A DNA stretch of 64,000 nucleotides. It comes from Limnohabitans sp. WS1. Lineage in GTDB: Bacteria > Pseudomonadota > Gammaproteobacteria > Burkholderiales > Burkholderiaceae_C. The stretch lies in contig NZ_NERU01000001.1 of NCBI RefSeq assembly GCF_003063265.1, positions 434,001 through 498,000 of the forward strand. The letters are read 5' to 3'. Shown piece after piece: positions 51,794-59,530 of this stretch (position 1 is the stretch's first letter; each line of letters opens with the position of its first letter). Made by a program: the position numbers and the translations under genes. Under the pieces are notes generated by a model that worked only from the letters and a program-made list of their open reading frames with translations, was not told where the DNA came from and searched no databases.

Positions 51794-51821
51794 ATTATTT
51801 CATAATGTCGGTAGTTGTCAA
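51794..51821 (-). promoter_or_regulatory. Sigma70-type promoter of abiE
   Basis: On the minus strand TTGACA (51821-51816) and AATAAT (51799-51794) are 16 bases apart, 7 bases before the abiEi ATG. The very short leader suggests a nearly leaderless message. Confidence 0.6.
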
Positions 51822-51835
51822 TAAATACCAGCAAT

Positions 51836-52024
51836 ATGCAATATTTCAAGTCGACTCATGACCTGATTGGCGGCCAAACGCAGAGCGCCCAAGACGCCCG
51901 CATGCTGGAGTTCCGCTGGCTACTGGAAGAACTGTGTGTGAGCTTCTTCGCGCAAGAGCTGCGCACCCCGCAGCCCTTTAGCATCAAGCGGCTGAAGAAG
52001 GCTTGGGGGCAGTTGAATCATTGA
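51836..52024 (+). pseudogene. Fragment resembling the C-terminus of RNA helicase HrpA (copy 1)
   Basis: The 62-codon frame ends with ARMLEFRWLLEELCVSFFAQ and a following ELRTPQPFSIKRLKKAW segment, which is how HrpA helicases end in Burkholderiales. Nothing of the helicase core is present, so this is a detached 3' end. A second, diverged copy is at 53357-53479, and the two bracket a pair of toxin-antitoxin modules. It may still be translated as a small protein from the ATG at 51836, but I judge it a remnant. Confidence 0.6.
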
Positions 52025-52104
52025 GGGGGAAATTTTCTATGTCACTAAGTGGCATAATTTAAATTATCCACCGCGTCTTCAAAACCCGCCAATTTGCCAA
52101 ATGG

Positions 52105-52443
52105 ATGCGTAAAAACGATCTGACGGATGAGACTTTGTGCTTGGCCGTGAGCGAGATGGTCAGTGGCTTGGTGGATGCCGATTTGGGTGGTGATGTGCTC
52201 AAGAAGCGGGTTGCTTTGCCGGGTCGCGGCAAGCGGGGCGGCACCCGCACATTGGTGGCGACGCGCAGGGCCAGCCGTTGGTTTTTTGTGTTCGGGTTTG
52301 AGAAGAACGAAAAGGCCAGTGTGTCCCGCACTGAGCTGGAAGCTTTGCAGTGGCTGGCCAAACAACTGTTGGACTTGTCCGGGGCTCAGTTTGAAGTCGC
52401 GGCGCAAGACGGTTCATTACAGGAGATTTGCCATGAGCACTAA
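52105..52443 (+). CDS. RelE/HigB-type toxin, start codon probably altered
   Basis: The protein resembles RelE/ParE-superfamily toxins of the type RVFKTRxFAKWxRK...LVDADLGG...PGRGKRGGTRT...FFVFGFEKNEKA. The family's first strand (IHRVFKTRQFAKW) is encoded in frame from 52063, but the only upstream candidates are ATT 52063 and ATC 52066, directly after a TAA stop. The first ATG, 52105, would drop about 14 residues. The toxin therefore either uses a rare ATT start or is disabled. The antitoxin gene starts within its last codons (10-base overlap). Confidence 0.7.
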   Translation: MRKNDLTDETLCLAVSEMVSGLVDADLGGDVLKKRVALPGRGKRGGTRTLVATRRASRWFFVFGFEKNEKASVSRTELEALQWLAKQLLDLSGAQFEVAAQDGSLQEICHEH

Positions 52444-52774
52444 AGCGAAATCGAAGGCCAAACCCCAAACCGCCAGCCGCGTGTTGGAAACGGTTTACGA
52501 AACAGCGGCCGATCTGGAGCGTTTGGGCTTCATCGACAAGCGCAAGATGCAAAAGCTCGACGCCCTGTGCATGGAGCCGATTGCGCCCTATGACAGCGCC
52601 CAAATCCGCGCCCTGCGTGAGCAGCACAACCTGAGTCAAACGGTGATGGCCTCGGTGCTCAACACCAGTGCGTCCACGGTGCGCAAATGGGAGATCGGTG
52701 AGAAGCACCCCAGTGGCCCTTCGCTCAAGCTGCTGAACTTGCTGGACCGAAAGGGGTTGGATGTGTTGTTGTGA
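52433..52774 (+). CDS. XRE-type helix-turn-helix antitoxin (HigA-like)
   Basis: The 113-residue protein has a basic N-terminus and a C-terminal helix-turn-helix (IRALREQHNLSQTVMASVLNTSASTVRKWEIGEKHPSGPS, about 61-100). It would neutralise the overlapping RelE-type toxin and repress the pair. The ATG at 52433 has a CAGGAG site. Sequence upstream in this frame lies over the toxin gene in a different frame and is not part of it. Its last codons merge with the broken toxin of the next module. Confidence 0.85.
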   Translation: MSTKAKSKAKPQTASRVLETVYETAADLERLGFIDKRKMQKLDALCMEPIAPYDSAQIRALREQHNLSQTVMASVLNTSASTVRKWEIGEKHPSGPSLKLLNLLDRKGLDVLL

Positions 52775-53014
52775 TGCGCTGGAAAAAAAACGCGCTGACC
52801 CTGCCCGCGATGCCCAGCGCCTGGCCACGGGCGGCTTGCGCAAAGTGCACTGGTCGCGCCCTGGCATGGGTAAGCGCAGCGGTGTTCGTGTCATTTACAG
52901 GCTGCGCAATGCTCAAGGAGCGTTGGTGTTGTTGACGGTCTATGCCAAGGCTGAGCACGACACTCTGTCCCCCCTGCTTTTTTGCGTAGCCTTGCGCAAC
53001 TTTATGAGGAATGA
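52761..53014 (+). pseudogene. Broken RelE/HigB-type toxin of the second module
   Basis: The frame from about 52776 encodes the central part of a HigB-type toxin (GGLRKVHWSRPGMGKRSGVRVIY, then LLTVYAKAEHDTLSP). The first about 35 family residues are missing, because the gene is joined directly to the 3' end of the preceding antitoxin. Near 52978 the frame shifts: the expected ending RSLAQLYEE-stop is encoded in another frame at 52985-53014. Truncation plus frameshift make a functional toxin unlikely. The intact antitoxin follows four bases after this ancestral stop. Confidence 0.7.
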
Positions 53015-53017
53015 ACC

Positions 53018-53287
53018 ATGTCCAAAATCTCAGCATCTGTCGACGCGGAAATGACGGAATTTGAAAAGGATTTGTTGGAGTCCATTCGGCAGGCCAAACG
53101 TGGCGAAGGCCGTGTCACGCAAGTGGCTGTGACTGCCGCGACCGAGGCACGCCTGAAACTGGGCGTTTCCAAATCCGCCTTTGCCCAATTGCTGGGCGTT
53201 TCCGTTCGTACCCTGCAAGAGTGGGAGCAGGGCCTCCGAGAGCCATCAGGCGCGGCGCGCACATTGCTGCGCATTGCCTTGAAGTAG
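53018..53287 (+). CDS. XRE-type helix-turn-helix antitoxin (NadS-like)
   Basis: The 89-residue protein has a helical N-terminus (EFEKDLLESIRQAKRGEG) and a helix-turn-helix (RLKLGVSKSAFAQLLGVSVRTLQEWEQGLREPSGAA, about 45-80). It is the antitoxin/repressor of a toxin pair whose toxin upstream is broken. A GAGGAA site precedes the ATG at 53018. It may survive as an orphan repressor or as protection against related toxins. Confidence 0.85.
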   Translation: MSKISASVDAEMTEFEKDLLESIRQAKRGEGRVTQVAVTAATEARLKLGVSKSAFAQLLGVSVRTLQEWEQGLREPSGAARTLLRIALK

Positions 53288-53356
53288 CCCGAAGCCATTT
53301 TGGAAGCGGGTTGATTTGATCTATTGCTGGTTGAGGGGCACAACGCGAAGGCGCGC

Positions 53357-53479
53357 AAGATGCCCGCAAGCTTGGGTTTTCGCTGGCTACTGGAAGAGCT
53401 GTGCGTGAGCTTCTTCGTGGAAAAACTGCGCACCCCGCAGCTGGCGAGCATCAAGCGTCTGGAGAAGGCATGGGGGTAG
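53357..53479 (+). pseudogene. Fragment resembling the C-terminus of HrpA (copy 2)
   Basis: Frame coding QDARKLGFRWLLEELCVSFF, then VEKLRTPQLASIKRLEKAWG and stop, with no start codon of its own. At DNA level it is a diverged direct copy of 51891-52024; blocks such as TTCGCTGGCTACTGGAAGA are almost the same. Distance between the copies is about 1.47 kb. Confidence 0.6.
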
Positions 53480-53594
53480 TTGAACCATTGATTTCTTAGG
53501 TGTCGCATCCCGGATGATCGGCGCGGCTTCCGAAATCTGGTCAACTCGTCGTCGGCGAGGAAAAAGCTTGTTTTTTAGAATGCTTTGCATTAGT

Positions 53595-53610
53595 CTATAG
53601 TGGCTATAAA
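53595..53610. promoter_or_regulatory. Inverted repeat over a TATAAA element
   Basis: TATAG-TGG-CTATA (53596-53608) overlaps TATAAA (53605-53610), 20 bases before the ATG of the secreted protein gene. It may be a promoter with an operator; a TTGCAT at 53585-53590 is too close for a normal spacer. Confidence 0.35.
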
Positions 53611-53630
53611 AACTAATTTATAGAATAAAA

Positions 53631-54218
53631 ATGTTTAAATATTTACAAAATTTAGCGATTGTCCTGGCACTTTTGCCCCTTTTGTCTTTTGCTCAGAACA
53701 CTGAGTTTTCCATCAAGGGCAAGTCTATTGGGATGACGCCAGAGCAAGCTTGCGAGGGTGCTGAAGTCGAGGACCATGCGGCCATACGGAAAATAGCGGA
53801 TCAACGAAAAATTATCTACAAGGGTAATTCATGTTCTGTTGCCATAGCGAGCATTGGGGGTCTTAGCAATCCTGAGCCATTGAAAATGTTTTTTTGGGAT
53901 GGGAGGCTTGTTCGACTTGCTGCAAGAGTTGAAGACTTGGATTTGGCTGAGGCCTTCACTCTTGGGGAAGGTTTGTCTGAATCTTATGGAAGATCATTTA
54001 TTAAACGAAACCCACCCTTTACAACCGACACTTGGCGGAAAAAGGGGGAGAAGCTTGAGCTTGAGATAACACGCATTAGTGATCATCGAAGATCAGCGGG
54101 CATCTATTTGAGTGATGAGAATGAATGGGCTCGTTTTCAAAGGTCACTGGCTCAAGTTCAAAGCGCTTCGAAAGAAATTATTCGGCAAGCAGGAAAAGCA
54201 GATATTTTAAATCGCTGA
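53631..54218 (+). CDS. Secreted protein of unknown function
   Basis: The 195-residue protein has a signal peptide (MFKYLQNLAIVLALLPLLSFAQ), two cysteines (in QACEGAE and GNSCSVA) that could form a disulfide, and a mixed alpha/beta body with a final amphipathic helix. I recognise no family. The gene is clearly richer in A and T than its surroundings, like its neighbour at 54327, which points to recent transfer. It has no visible ribosome site apart from an A-rich stretch before the ATG. Confidence 0.65.
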   Translation: MFKYLQNLAIVLALLPLLSFAQNTEFSIKGKSIGMTPEQACEGAEVEDHAAIRKIADQRKIIYKGNSCSVAIASIGGLSNPEPLKMFFWDGRLVRLAARVEDLDLAEAFTLGEGLSESYGRSFIKRNPPFTTDTWRKKGEKLELEITRISDHRRSAGIYLSDENEWARFQRSLAQVQSASKEIIRQAGKADILNR

Positions 54219-54326
54219 AGCAAGATACAGCAGCTGGTGAGTATCTATCAATCGGAGGGAAAAGGTTTGAGGGTAGTTAGATCATTAAATTTTTTCGATG
54301 GAATTTTTATATTTTTTGTGTTTATT

Positions 54327-55322
54327 TCATATTAAAATTCCGTGGCATTCTTTAAATCGCTTACCACTTGCACACCAGCACGAAGAATTTCGGGGTTGAT
54401 TCCAATCGGGAATAATGTGTTCATTGATGAATGTTATTTTGGAATTATTTTCTTGATTTATATTTTTCAAAGAACCTGGAAAATTATTCTCCGTATAAAA
54501 CAACGATTCAAAAGCTTTGAATTTTTCTGATTTTATGGCTTTTGATTTTTTTGGTGCCACGTACATTGCTGCACCTATTCCTGAAATAGATGAAATAAAA
54601 TCGTCAAAACCAAATTTTTTAGCAAAAGTAAAACCACCATTAAATGCCAATCCTATTCTTGGTAAGTCTGATAATAATGTGCCAATTTTAAAAGATGGAA
54701 TAATATTTTCAATCCAACTTCTGTCCGTCGCTCGTTGAATATCAGTAATTATTTTTTGTATTTCCTTAATTTTTCTATCTTCTTTTCTTTCAGGGTTGGA
54801 GGAATTTGATATATCGTCAACATAGTCTTCAATCTCATACTGAAGAAGTTGAATTAGTTTTCCATGTTTATATTTAAATTCTAAAATATCGCATAATGGC
54901 GTGTCGTTGGGTGGGCATGGTAAAGAATTTACTAAATTTATTTCTAGTATATTTTTTTCTATAATGCTATTGCTAATTGATGTCAATTGGTTAGGGGCGA
55001 ATTGGCCTATTGTCCAAGTTTTTTCTTGAATTTCTTGAAGTTTTTGATAGGCGAGAAGTTGTGTTGTTAAGTTATCTTTGTATATATTTAAATTATCTGA
55101 AGGCAGATTTATAAATACTTCCGAAGCAATATTTTGATCTAACAAAAGACGCAGATCTGTTGAATCAATATGGTATTTATTATTTCTTGAGATGACAATT
55201 TCATCCCAGTACAGTAATGATTTTCTTAATTCGTGCTGATCAATTCCACCTGTAATTGTTGTTGAATTGGTTTGTGAGTTAAAGTCAATTTTTGCAGGTT
55301 GTAAAATAATACCTTTTTTCAA
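54327..55322 (-). CDS. Unknown protein with C-terminal SEC-C zinc motif
   Basis: The 331-residue protein ends with NQPRNSSCWCASGKRFKECHG, the SEC-C metal-binding motif (CxC...CH) first seen in SecA. The rest is unrecognised; the N-terminal part (GIILQPAKIDF, ELRKSLLYWDEIVIS) reads like a family of defence-associated hypothetical proteins, but I cannot confirm that. The start is TTG at 55322 with a strong AAGGA site; ATG/GTG choices further up would overlap hsdR. The gene is AT-rich and is the last gene of the hsd locus, 28 bases after the hsdR stop. Confidence 0.7.
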   Translation of the reverse strand: MKKGIILQPAKIDFNSQTNSTTITGGIDQHELRKSLLYWDEIVISRNNKYHIDSTDLRLLLDQNIASEVFINLPSDNLNIYKDNLTTQLLAYQKLQEIQEKTWTIGQFAPNQLTSISNSIIEKNILEINLVNSLPCPPNDTPLCDILEFKYKHGKLIQLLQYEIEDYVDDISNSSNPERKEDRKIKEIQKIITDIQRATDRSWIENIIPSFKIGTLLSDLPRIGLAFNGGFTFAKKFGFDDFISSISGIGAAMYVAPKKSKAIKSEKFKAFESLFYTENNFPGSLKNINQENNSKITFINEHIIPDWNQPRNSSCWCASGKRFKECHGILI

Positions 55323-55350
55323 TTTATTTTCCTTAATTTTAATTTGTGAT

Positions 55351-57699
55351 TTAATTCGAATACAAATACCGCTGCATCCCCACAAACGCCTGCCTGACCT
55401 GCACCGCATCCCCCAATTCCGCCATCGCGTCATTCAGCGCGTTGTAGCGCAGCTTGAGCAGCGGGGTGAGTTTGTCGGCGTCGAGTTGGTCTACGCCTTG
55501 GGTCACGTATTGCTCCAGCACAAAGGCCAGAAAGGCTTGTTGCTTTTCCCCATACGTCACCGCGTTGTGGGCCTTGGCTCGATTCGCGCGGGTGGCGCGT
55601 GTCTCGGTGGGCAGGGCAAAGGCCACGTAGGCCAGCACGTCGAAGAGGTCGCTTTTTTCGGCTTCGATGATGCGTTGCATTTCGCGCAGCGGGTCGCGGC
55701 CAAAGCCTTTGTCGGCTAGGCCGTTCAGCAGCGCTTTGCGTGTGGTCGGGTCGGCCCACAGGGTGCGCAGTTCGTCTTCGTTTTTGAAGAATTCGGGTAG
55801 GGCACCGAACAGGCTTTCCAAAAACTGCGCGGGTGACAGCGGCTTGCCGTCTGGGCCCCAATAACTGGTGGACGTGATGTGCTGGATGGTGCGGGTTTTG
55901 CCGTCGGCCAGTTTGACCACCAGCTTGGCCGGGCGCTCTTCGCCCGGCATGCTCGCTTTGGGTGGCTCGGTCGGGTCTTGCGGTTGCCAGCTTGGCGGCA
56001 AAGGCTTTTCGGCGGGTGGCTCGGGCTCCACGGGTTCGCCATCCCATTCCGGGTCGCTGAACAGGTGGTGCGCCTTCACAAAGTCATAGATCGTGAAGTA
56101 GTCTTTGCCGTCATACAGGCGGGTGCCGCGCCCGATGATTTGCTTGAACTCGATCATCGAATTGACGGGCCGCATCAGCACGATGTTGCGCACATTGCGG
56201 GCGTCCACGCCTGTGGAGAGTTTTTGCGACGTGGTCAGGATGGTGGGCAGTGCTTTTTCGTTGTCCTGAAACTGGCTCAGGTGCTGCTCGCCCAGCTTGC
56301 CGTCGTTGGCCGTCACGCGCACGCAGTAGTCGGGTGCGGGGCTGGTCTTGATCTGGTTGATCAGGTCGCGCACCAGCAGGGCGTGCTGCTGGGTGGCGCA
56401 AAACACGAGGGTCTTTTCGCGCTGGTCGATGCTGTCCATGAACAGCTTGACGCGATAGGCCTCGCGCTCTTTGATCTCGATGCTGCGGTTGAAGTCTTTT
56501 TCTTCGTAACGCTTGCCTTGCTGCACTTCGCCGTCCATCACCATGTCGTCGGCGGTGTAGACGTAATCGTCCAGCGTGGTCACGATTTGCTTGACGCGAA
56601 ACGGTGTCAAAAAGCCATCGTTGATGCCGTCCTTGAGCGAGTAGGTGTAAACCGGGTCACCAAAATAGCCATAGGTGTCGGCGTTGATCGTGCGCTTGGG
56701 CGTGGCCGTCAGGCCCAGCTGCACGGCGGGGCTGAAGTACTCCAGAATCGCCCGCCAGCTGCCTTCGTCGTTGGCGCCGCCCCGGTGGCACTCGTCGATG
56801 ATGATGAAGTCAAAAAAGTCCGGTGGGTATTCGCCAAAGTAGGGGGTCTCCCCCGGCCCGCTCATGAAGGTCTGGAAGATCGTGAAGAACACGCTGCCGT
56901 TCTTGGGCACGCGGCCTTTCTTCTTGATGTCGCTAGGGTCGATGCGCACCACCGCATCTTCGGGGAAGGGCGAGAACGCGGTGAACGCCTGATCGGCCAG
57001 GATGTTGCGGTCTGCCAAAAACAAAATGCGCGGGCGGCGGCTGGGCGAGGCATCGGCAGAAAGGCCGTCTTTCCAGTCCTTCAAATTCCAGCGGCTGTGA
57101 AACAGCTTCCACGCCAGCTGAAACGCGATGAAGGTTTTGCCCGTGCCTGTGGCCAGCGTCAGCAGCACACGGTCTTTGCCATTGGCCACCGCCTCCAGCA
57201 CGCGGGTGATGGCGCTCTCCTGGTAATAGCGGCCCATCCAGGTGCCGCCTTTGTCTTCGAGCGGCACGGCGGCAAAACGTTTGCGCCAGGCGGCCGTTTG
57301 CGCTTCGCTCTCGCCAAAGGCCATGTCCCACAGTTCGTCAGGCGTGGGGTAGCGGGCTACCTGCGCTTCAGCCCCTGTTTGCATGTCGATGCCGTAAATG
57401 CCCTGGCCGTTGGTGGCGTAGGTGTGGCGAATGGCCAGCTTGGCCGCGTAGCTCTTGGCCTGGCCCACCCCCTCGGTCAGCGGCTTGGCCCAGGCCTTGG
57501 CCTCGATCACCGCCAGCTTGGTGTTGCGGTAGACCAGCACATAGTCGGCAATGTCGGCCCGCGCCCGCTTGCCCGCGCCCTGCAGGCGACCCGCCGTGAT
57601 GTTGTGCTCCCGCAAGATGCGGCTGCCATCCACCTGGCCCCAGCCTGCGGCGGCCAGGGCGGGGTCGATGTGTTCGGCGCGGGTTTCGGCTTCGTTCAT
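55351..57699 (-). CDS. hsdR: Type I restriction endonuclease subunit R (EcoEI-like)
   Basis: The 782-residue protein has the nuclease motif D52...E66-A-K68 near the N-terminus, an SF2 translocase with Walker A ATGTGKT at 183-189 and DECH at 302-305, and the EcoEI-type C-terminal domain. It cuts foreign DNA when the HsdS/HsdM complex finds an unmethylated site. The start overlaps the stop of the BRO-like gene (ATGA). A 40-base near copy of its 5' end is at 58659-58698. Confidence 0.93.
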   Translation of the reverse strand: MNEAETRAEHIDPALAAAGWGQVDGSRILREHNITAGRLQGAGKRARADIADYVLVYRNTKLAVIEAKAWAKPLTEGVGQAKSYAAKLAIRHTYATNGQGIYGIDMQTGAEAQVARYPTPDELWDMAFGESEAQTAAWRKRFAAVPLEDKGGTWMGRYYQESAITRVLEAVANGKDRVLLTLATGTGKTFIAFQLAWKLFHSRWNLKDWKDGLSADASPSRRPRILFLADRNILADQAFTAFSPFPEDAVVRIDPSDIKKKGRVPKNGSVFFTIFQTFMSGPGETPYFGEYPPDFFDFIIIDECHRGGANDEGSWRAILEYFSPAVQLGLTATPKRTINADTYGYFGDPVYTYSLKDGINDGFLTPFRVKQIVTTLDDYVYTADDMVMDGEVQQGKRYEEKDFNRSIEIKEREAYRVKLFMDSIDQREKTLVFCATQQHALLVRDLINQIKTSPAPDYCVRVTANDGKLGEQHLSQFQDNEKALPTILTTSQKLSTGVDARNVRNIVLMRPVNSMIEFKQIIGRGTRLYDGKDYFTIYDFVKAHHLFSDPEWDGEPVEPEPPAEKPLPPSWQPQDPTEPPKASMPGEERPAKLVVKLADGKTRTIQHITSTSYWGPDGKPLSPAQFLESLFGALPEFFKNEDELRTLWADPTTRKALLNGLADKGFGRDPLREMQRIIEAEKSDLFDVLAYVAFALPTETRATRANRAKAHNAVTYGEKQQAFLAFVLEQYVTQGVDQLDADKLTPLLKLRYNALNDAMAELGDAVQVRQAFVGMQRYLYSN

Positions 57700-58550
57700 T
57701 TGCTTGACTTCTTTTTGGCAGCAATGGCTTTGCGCTTGGTAGGTGGAGCCAGATAGTTGTCGCCTGTCACCACAGACCGGCCTGTTTTCTGCTCCAGCTG
57801 TTGGCGTGCCTGTTTGGCAATGCGCCCACCCACCACTGCAGCCCCTTTGTTCTCTTGTAAGCCCGTGGCTTGCTGCGTTTCCGCCACTTGTCGGGTTGAG
57901 AGTTCAGCCAAGGCTGTGAAGATCAGCTCGGCCTCACTCATGTGGTCGCGCAGGTTGTGGGTTTTCAGGCCCTTGATGTTCTTGTGCTCTTTCACACTCA
58001 CGCCCGACCACTCTTGGTGAATGATGTTGGTGAGAAAAGCGAATTCGTCGCCGCTTTTTACATCGTGTTCGCGCCAATAGTCGGTCAGTTTGTTGCGGGT
58101 TTCCTGTCCCGTCATGCGCTGCTGAATCCACTTGTCGCTGCGGCCATGCTGTTGCCACGTCTCGCGGGCGCGGTTGAGGGACAGGGCGGGGTCGGCCATT
58201 TCCAGCATGCGCTCGTAGCCCACCTTGGCCAGCCAGAGCTTTATGGGCTCAGCCTTGGGGCTAGGGATGGACTGCACCAAGCGAAGCAGCGTAGTGACTT
58301 CTGCACAGTCTGTTTCACGCAAACGGCCGTCTGTTGAGGCCAATTTCAACTGTACGATTTTCTCGTACAGTTGCTCGGAACCCGCTTCTTTTGCCAGTTT
58401 GCGCTTGAGATCCGACCAGTAGCGACGAGCGTTGCTGCTATCAGTCAGAACCTGCACGACGTCCACCACCGAGAACCACCAAGTCTCACTGGCTTCGTCA
58501 TAAACACGGCGAATGTCTTTGCCGTCGAAGTGCGCTGCTGCAATGTTCAT
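57696..58550 (-). CDS. BRO/DinD-like protein inside the hsd locus
   Basis: The 284-residue protein has an N-terminal BRO-type domain (about 6-110, with WWFSVVDVVQVLTDSSNARRYWSDLKRKL) and a DinD-like C-terminal half (TNIIHQEWSGVSVKEHKNIKGLKTHNLRDHMSEAEL) ending in a basic tail. BRO domains occur in phage antirepressors and DinD is damage-induced in E. coli; similar genes often sit in type I restriction loci, with unknown role. ATG 58550 has a GAGG site; an ATG at 58598 is possible. It is coupled to hsdR by an ATGA overlap. Confidence 0.82.
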   Translation of the reverse strand: MNIAAAHFDGKDIRRVYDEASETWWFSVVDVVQVLTDSSNARRYWSDLKRKLAKEAGSEQLYEKIVQLKLASTDGRLRETDCAEVTTLLRLVQSIPSPKAEPIKLWLAKVGYERMLEMADPALSLNRARETWQQHGRSDKWIQQRMTGQETRNKLTDYWREHDVKSGDEFAFLTNIIHQEWSGVSVKEHKNIKGLKTHNLRDHMSEAELIFTALAELSTRQVAETQQATGLQENKGAAVVGGRIAKQARQQLEQKTGRSVVTGDNYLAPPTKRKAIAAKKKSSK

Positions 58551-58658
58551 GAACCAGTCCTCAAATGCTTGTGATGATTTGGACCATATGGAGGACATCC
58601 TCTATAGGGGCGCCCAACCGATAGCTGCATGTTGCGCGCGTTTCGCAGTCGCTCCGAC

Positions 58659-58698
58659 CGGGGTCGATGTATTCGGCGCAGGTTTCGGCTTCGTTCAT
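58659..58698 (-). pseudogene. Duplicate of the hsdR 5' end
   Basis: Forty bases differ at only about two positions from 57660-57699, the start of hsdR. On the minus strand it reads MNEAETCAEYIDPG before the similarity ends. It has its own ATG, which again overlaps the stop of the upstream frame (ATGA), as at the real hsdR. Confidence 0.8.
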
Positions 58699-58886
58699 GG
58701 TTGAAGCCATCCGTCCGCGTCCATGCGGGTGCCGGATGACACGCTGGTTTGTTGAGCATCCGTCAACTTGACCTGCGCACTCTGGAGCCAGGCCACTGCG
58801 TCCTTGGCGTTGGTCGCTTGCTGTTTGACGGGGGCATCTGGCTCACTGGCCAGGCGCTGAAAAGATCGCAGCATCAAAATGTCCAA
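58695..58886 (-). pseudogene. Truncated HEPN-like partner of the nucleotidyltransferase
   Basis: A 63-codon frame (SFQRLASEPDAP ... DAVAWLQSAQVKLTDAQQTS) that resembles only the first part of HEPN proteins encoded after MNT nucleotidyltransferases. The remaining about 100 residues of a HEPN domain, including the RxxxxxH RNase motif, are absent; the frame ends at the junction with the hsdR 5' duplicate. It overlaps the 3' end of the nucleotidyltransferase gene. The HEPN assignment is tentative. Confidence 0.5.
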
Positions 58887-59442
58887 TCAGCGGAATGCGA
58901 GGGCTTTGGGCGACCTCTTGTACAAAGCTTTCACGGTCTAGCACCTGTTTTTTGAATGCTTCTATCGTACACGCAGTGGCGTGCACTTTTCTGCCCAACT
59001 GACGACCTGCAGGCCTGAGTGCGGCGTTGACCTTGAGTTCAGAAGCTGCACCCAGAATCAGCACGTCGACATCGCTGTTGGCGGTGGCTTGGCCCCGGGC
59101 CACTGAGCCAAACACCAAGGCCAGTTCGATCCCATCCAGCGTCTCAAGGGTTTCACGCAGCGTACGCACCAGCGCGCTGTCTTGCTGCATGAGGGTCACC
59201 AGTGGTGACAGCTGCGGGTCTGTACTGGCGTAATACCGGGGCAGGCCATCTTGCTGGCGGCGCTGTACCAGGCCCGCCTCTGTCCAGCGCTTGAGCAGCC
59301 GCGCCGTGTTGCCGGGGTCGATGCTTGAGGCTGCAGCCAGCTCACGCGGACCAAAGCCCCGACCCGGTTCGGCAAACAGTGCTTGCAGCACTTTGAATCG
59401 GGCTTGACCGCCAAAAACCTCGATGAGCTGGGCTTCGTTCAT
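58843..59442 (-). CDS. Nucleotidyltransferase with N-terminal winged helix (MNT type)
   Basis: The 199-residue protein has a DNA-binding winged helix (about 14-72, LQALFAEPGRGFGPRELAAASSIDPGNTARLLKR) and a minimal nucleotidyltransferase with GSVARG at 112-117 and SDVDV at 123-127. In MNT-HEPN systems such a protein adds nucleotides to the HEPN toxin to silence it. The HEPN partner here is truncated. ATG 59442 begins the conserved sequence; a TTG at 59463 is possible. A perfect inverted repeat lies just upstream and may be its operator. Confidence 0.82.
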   Translation of the reverse strand: MNEAQLIEVFGGQARFKVLQALFAEPGRGFGPRELAAASSIDPGNTARLLKRWTEAGLVQRRQQDGLPRYYASTDPQLSPLVTLMQQDSALVRTLRETLETLDGIELALVFGSVARGQATANSDVDVLILGAASELKVNAALRPAGRQLGRKVHATACTIEAFKKQVLDRESFVQEVAQSPRIPLIGHFDAAIFSAPGQ

Positions 59443-59458
59443 GGTTTGATGTTGAATT

Positions 59459-59473
59459 GACAACGATGTTGTC
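59459..59473. promoter_or_regulatory. Inverted repeat GACAAC-GAT-GTTGTC
   Basis: Perfect 6-base inverted repeat with a 3-base spacer, 17 bases before the nucleotidyltransferase ATG. It is a likely binding site for the winged helix of that protein. Confidence 0.5.
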
Positions 59474-59530
59474 GAATATACATCACTGTAGTTAAATCAA
59501 CAATAAAGTTTGACCCCAGAGACGCCGTGT

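Noticed and set aside
57696-58550. Prophage, suggested by the BRO-type antirepressor domain
   Set aside because: No integrase, structural, lysis or replication genes are nearby; BRO/DinD genes are common inside restriction loci.
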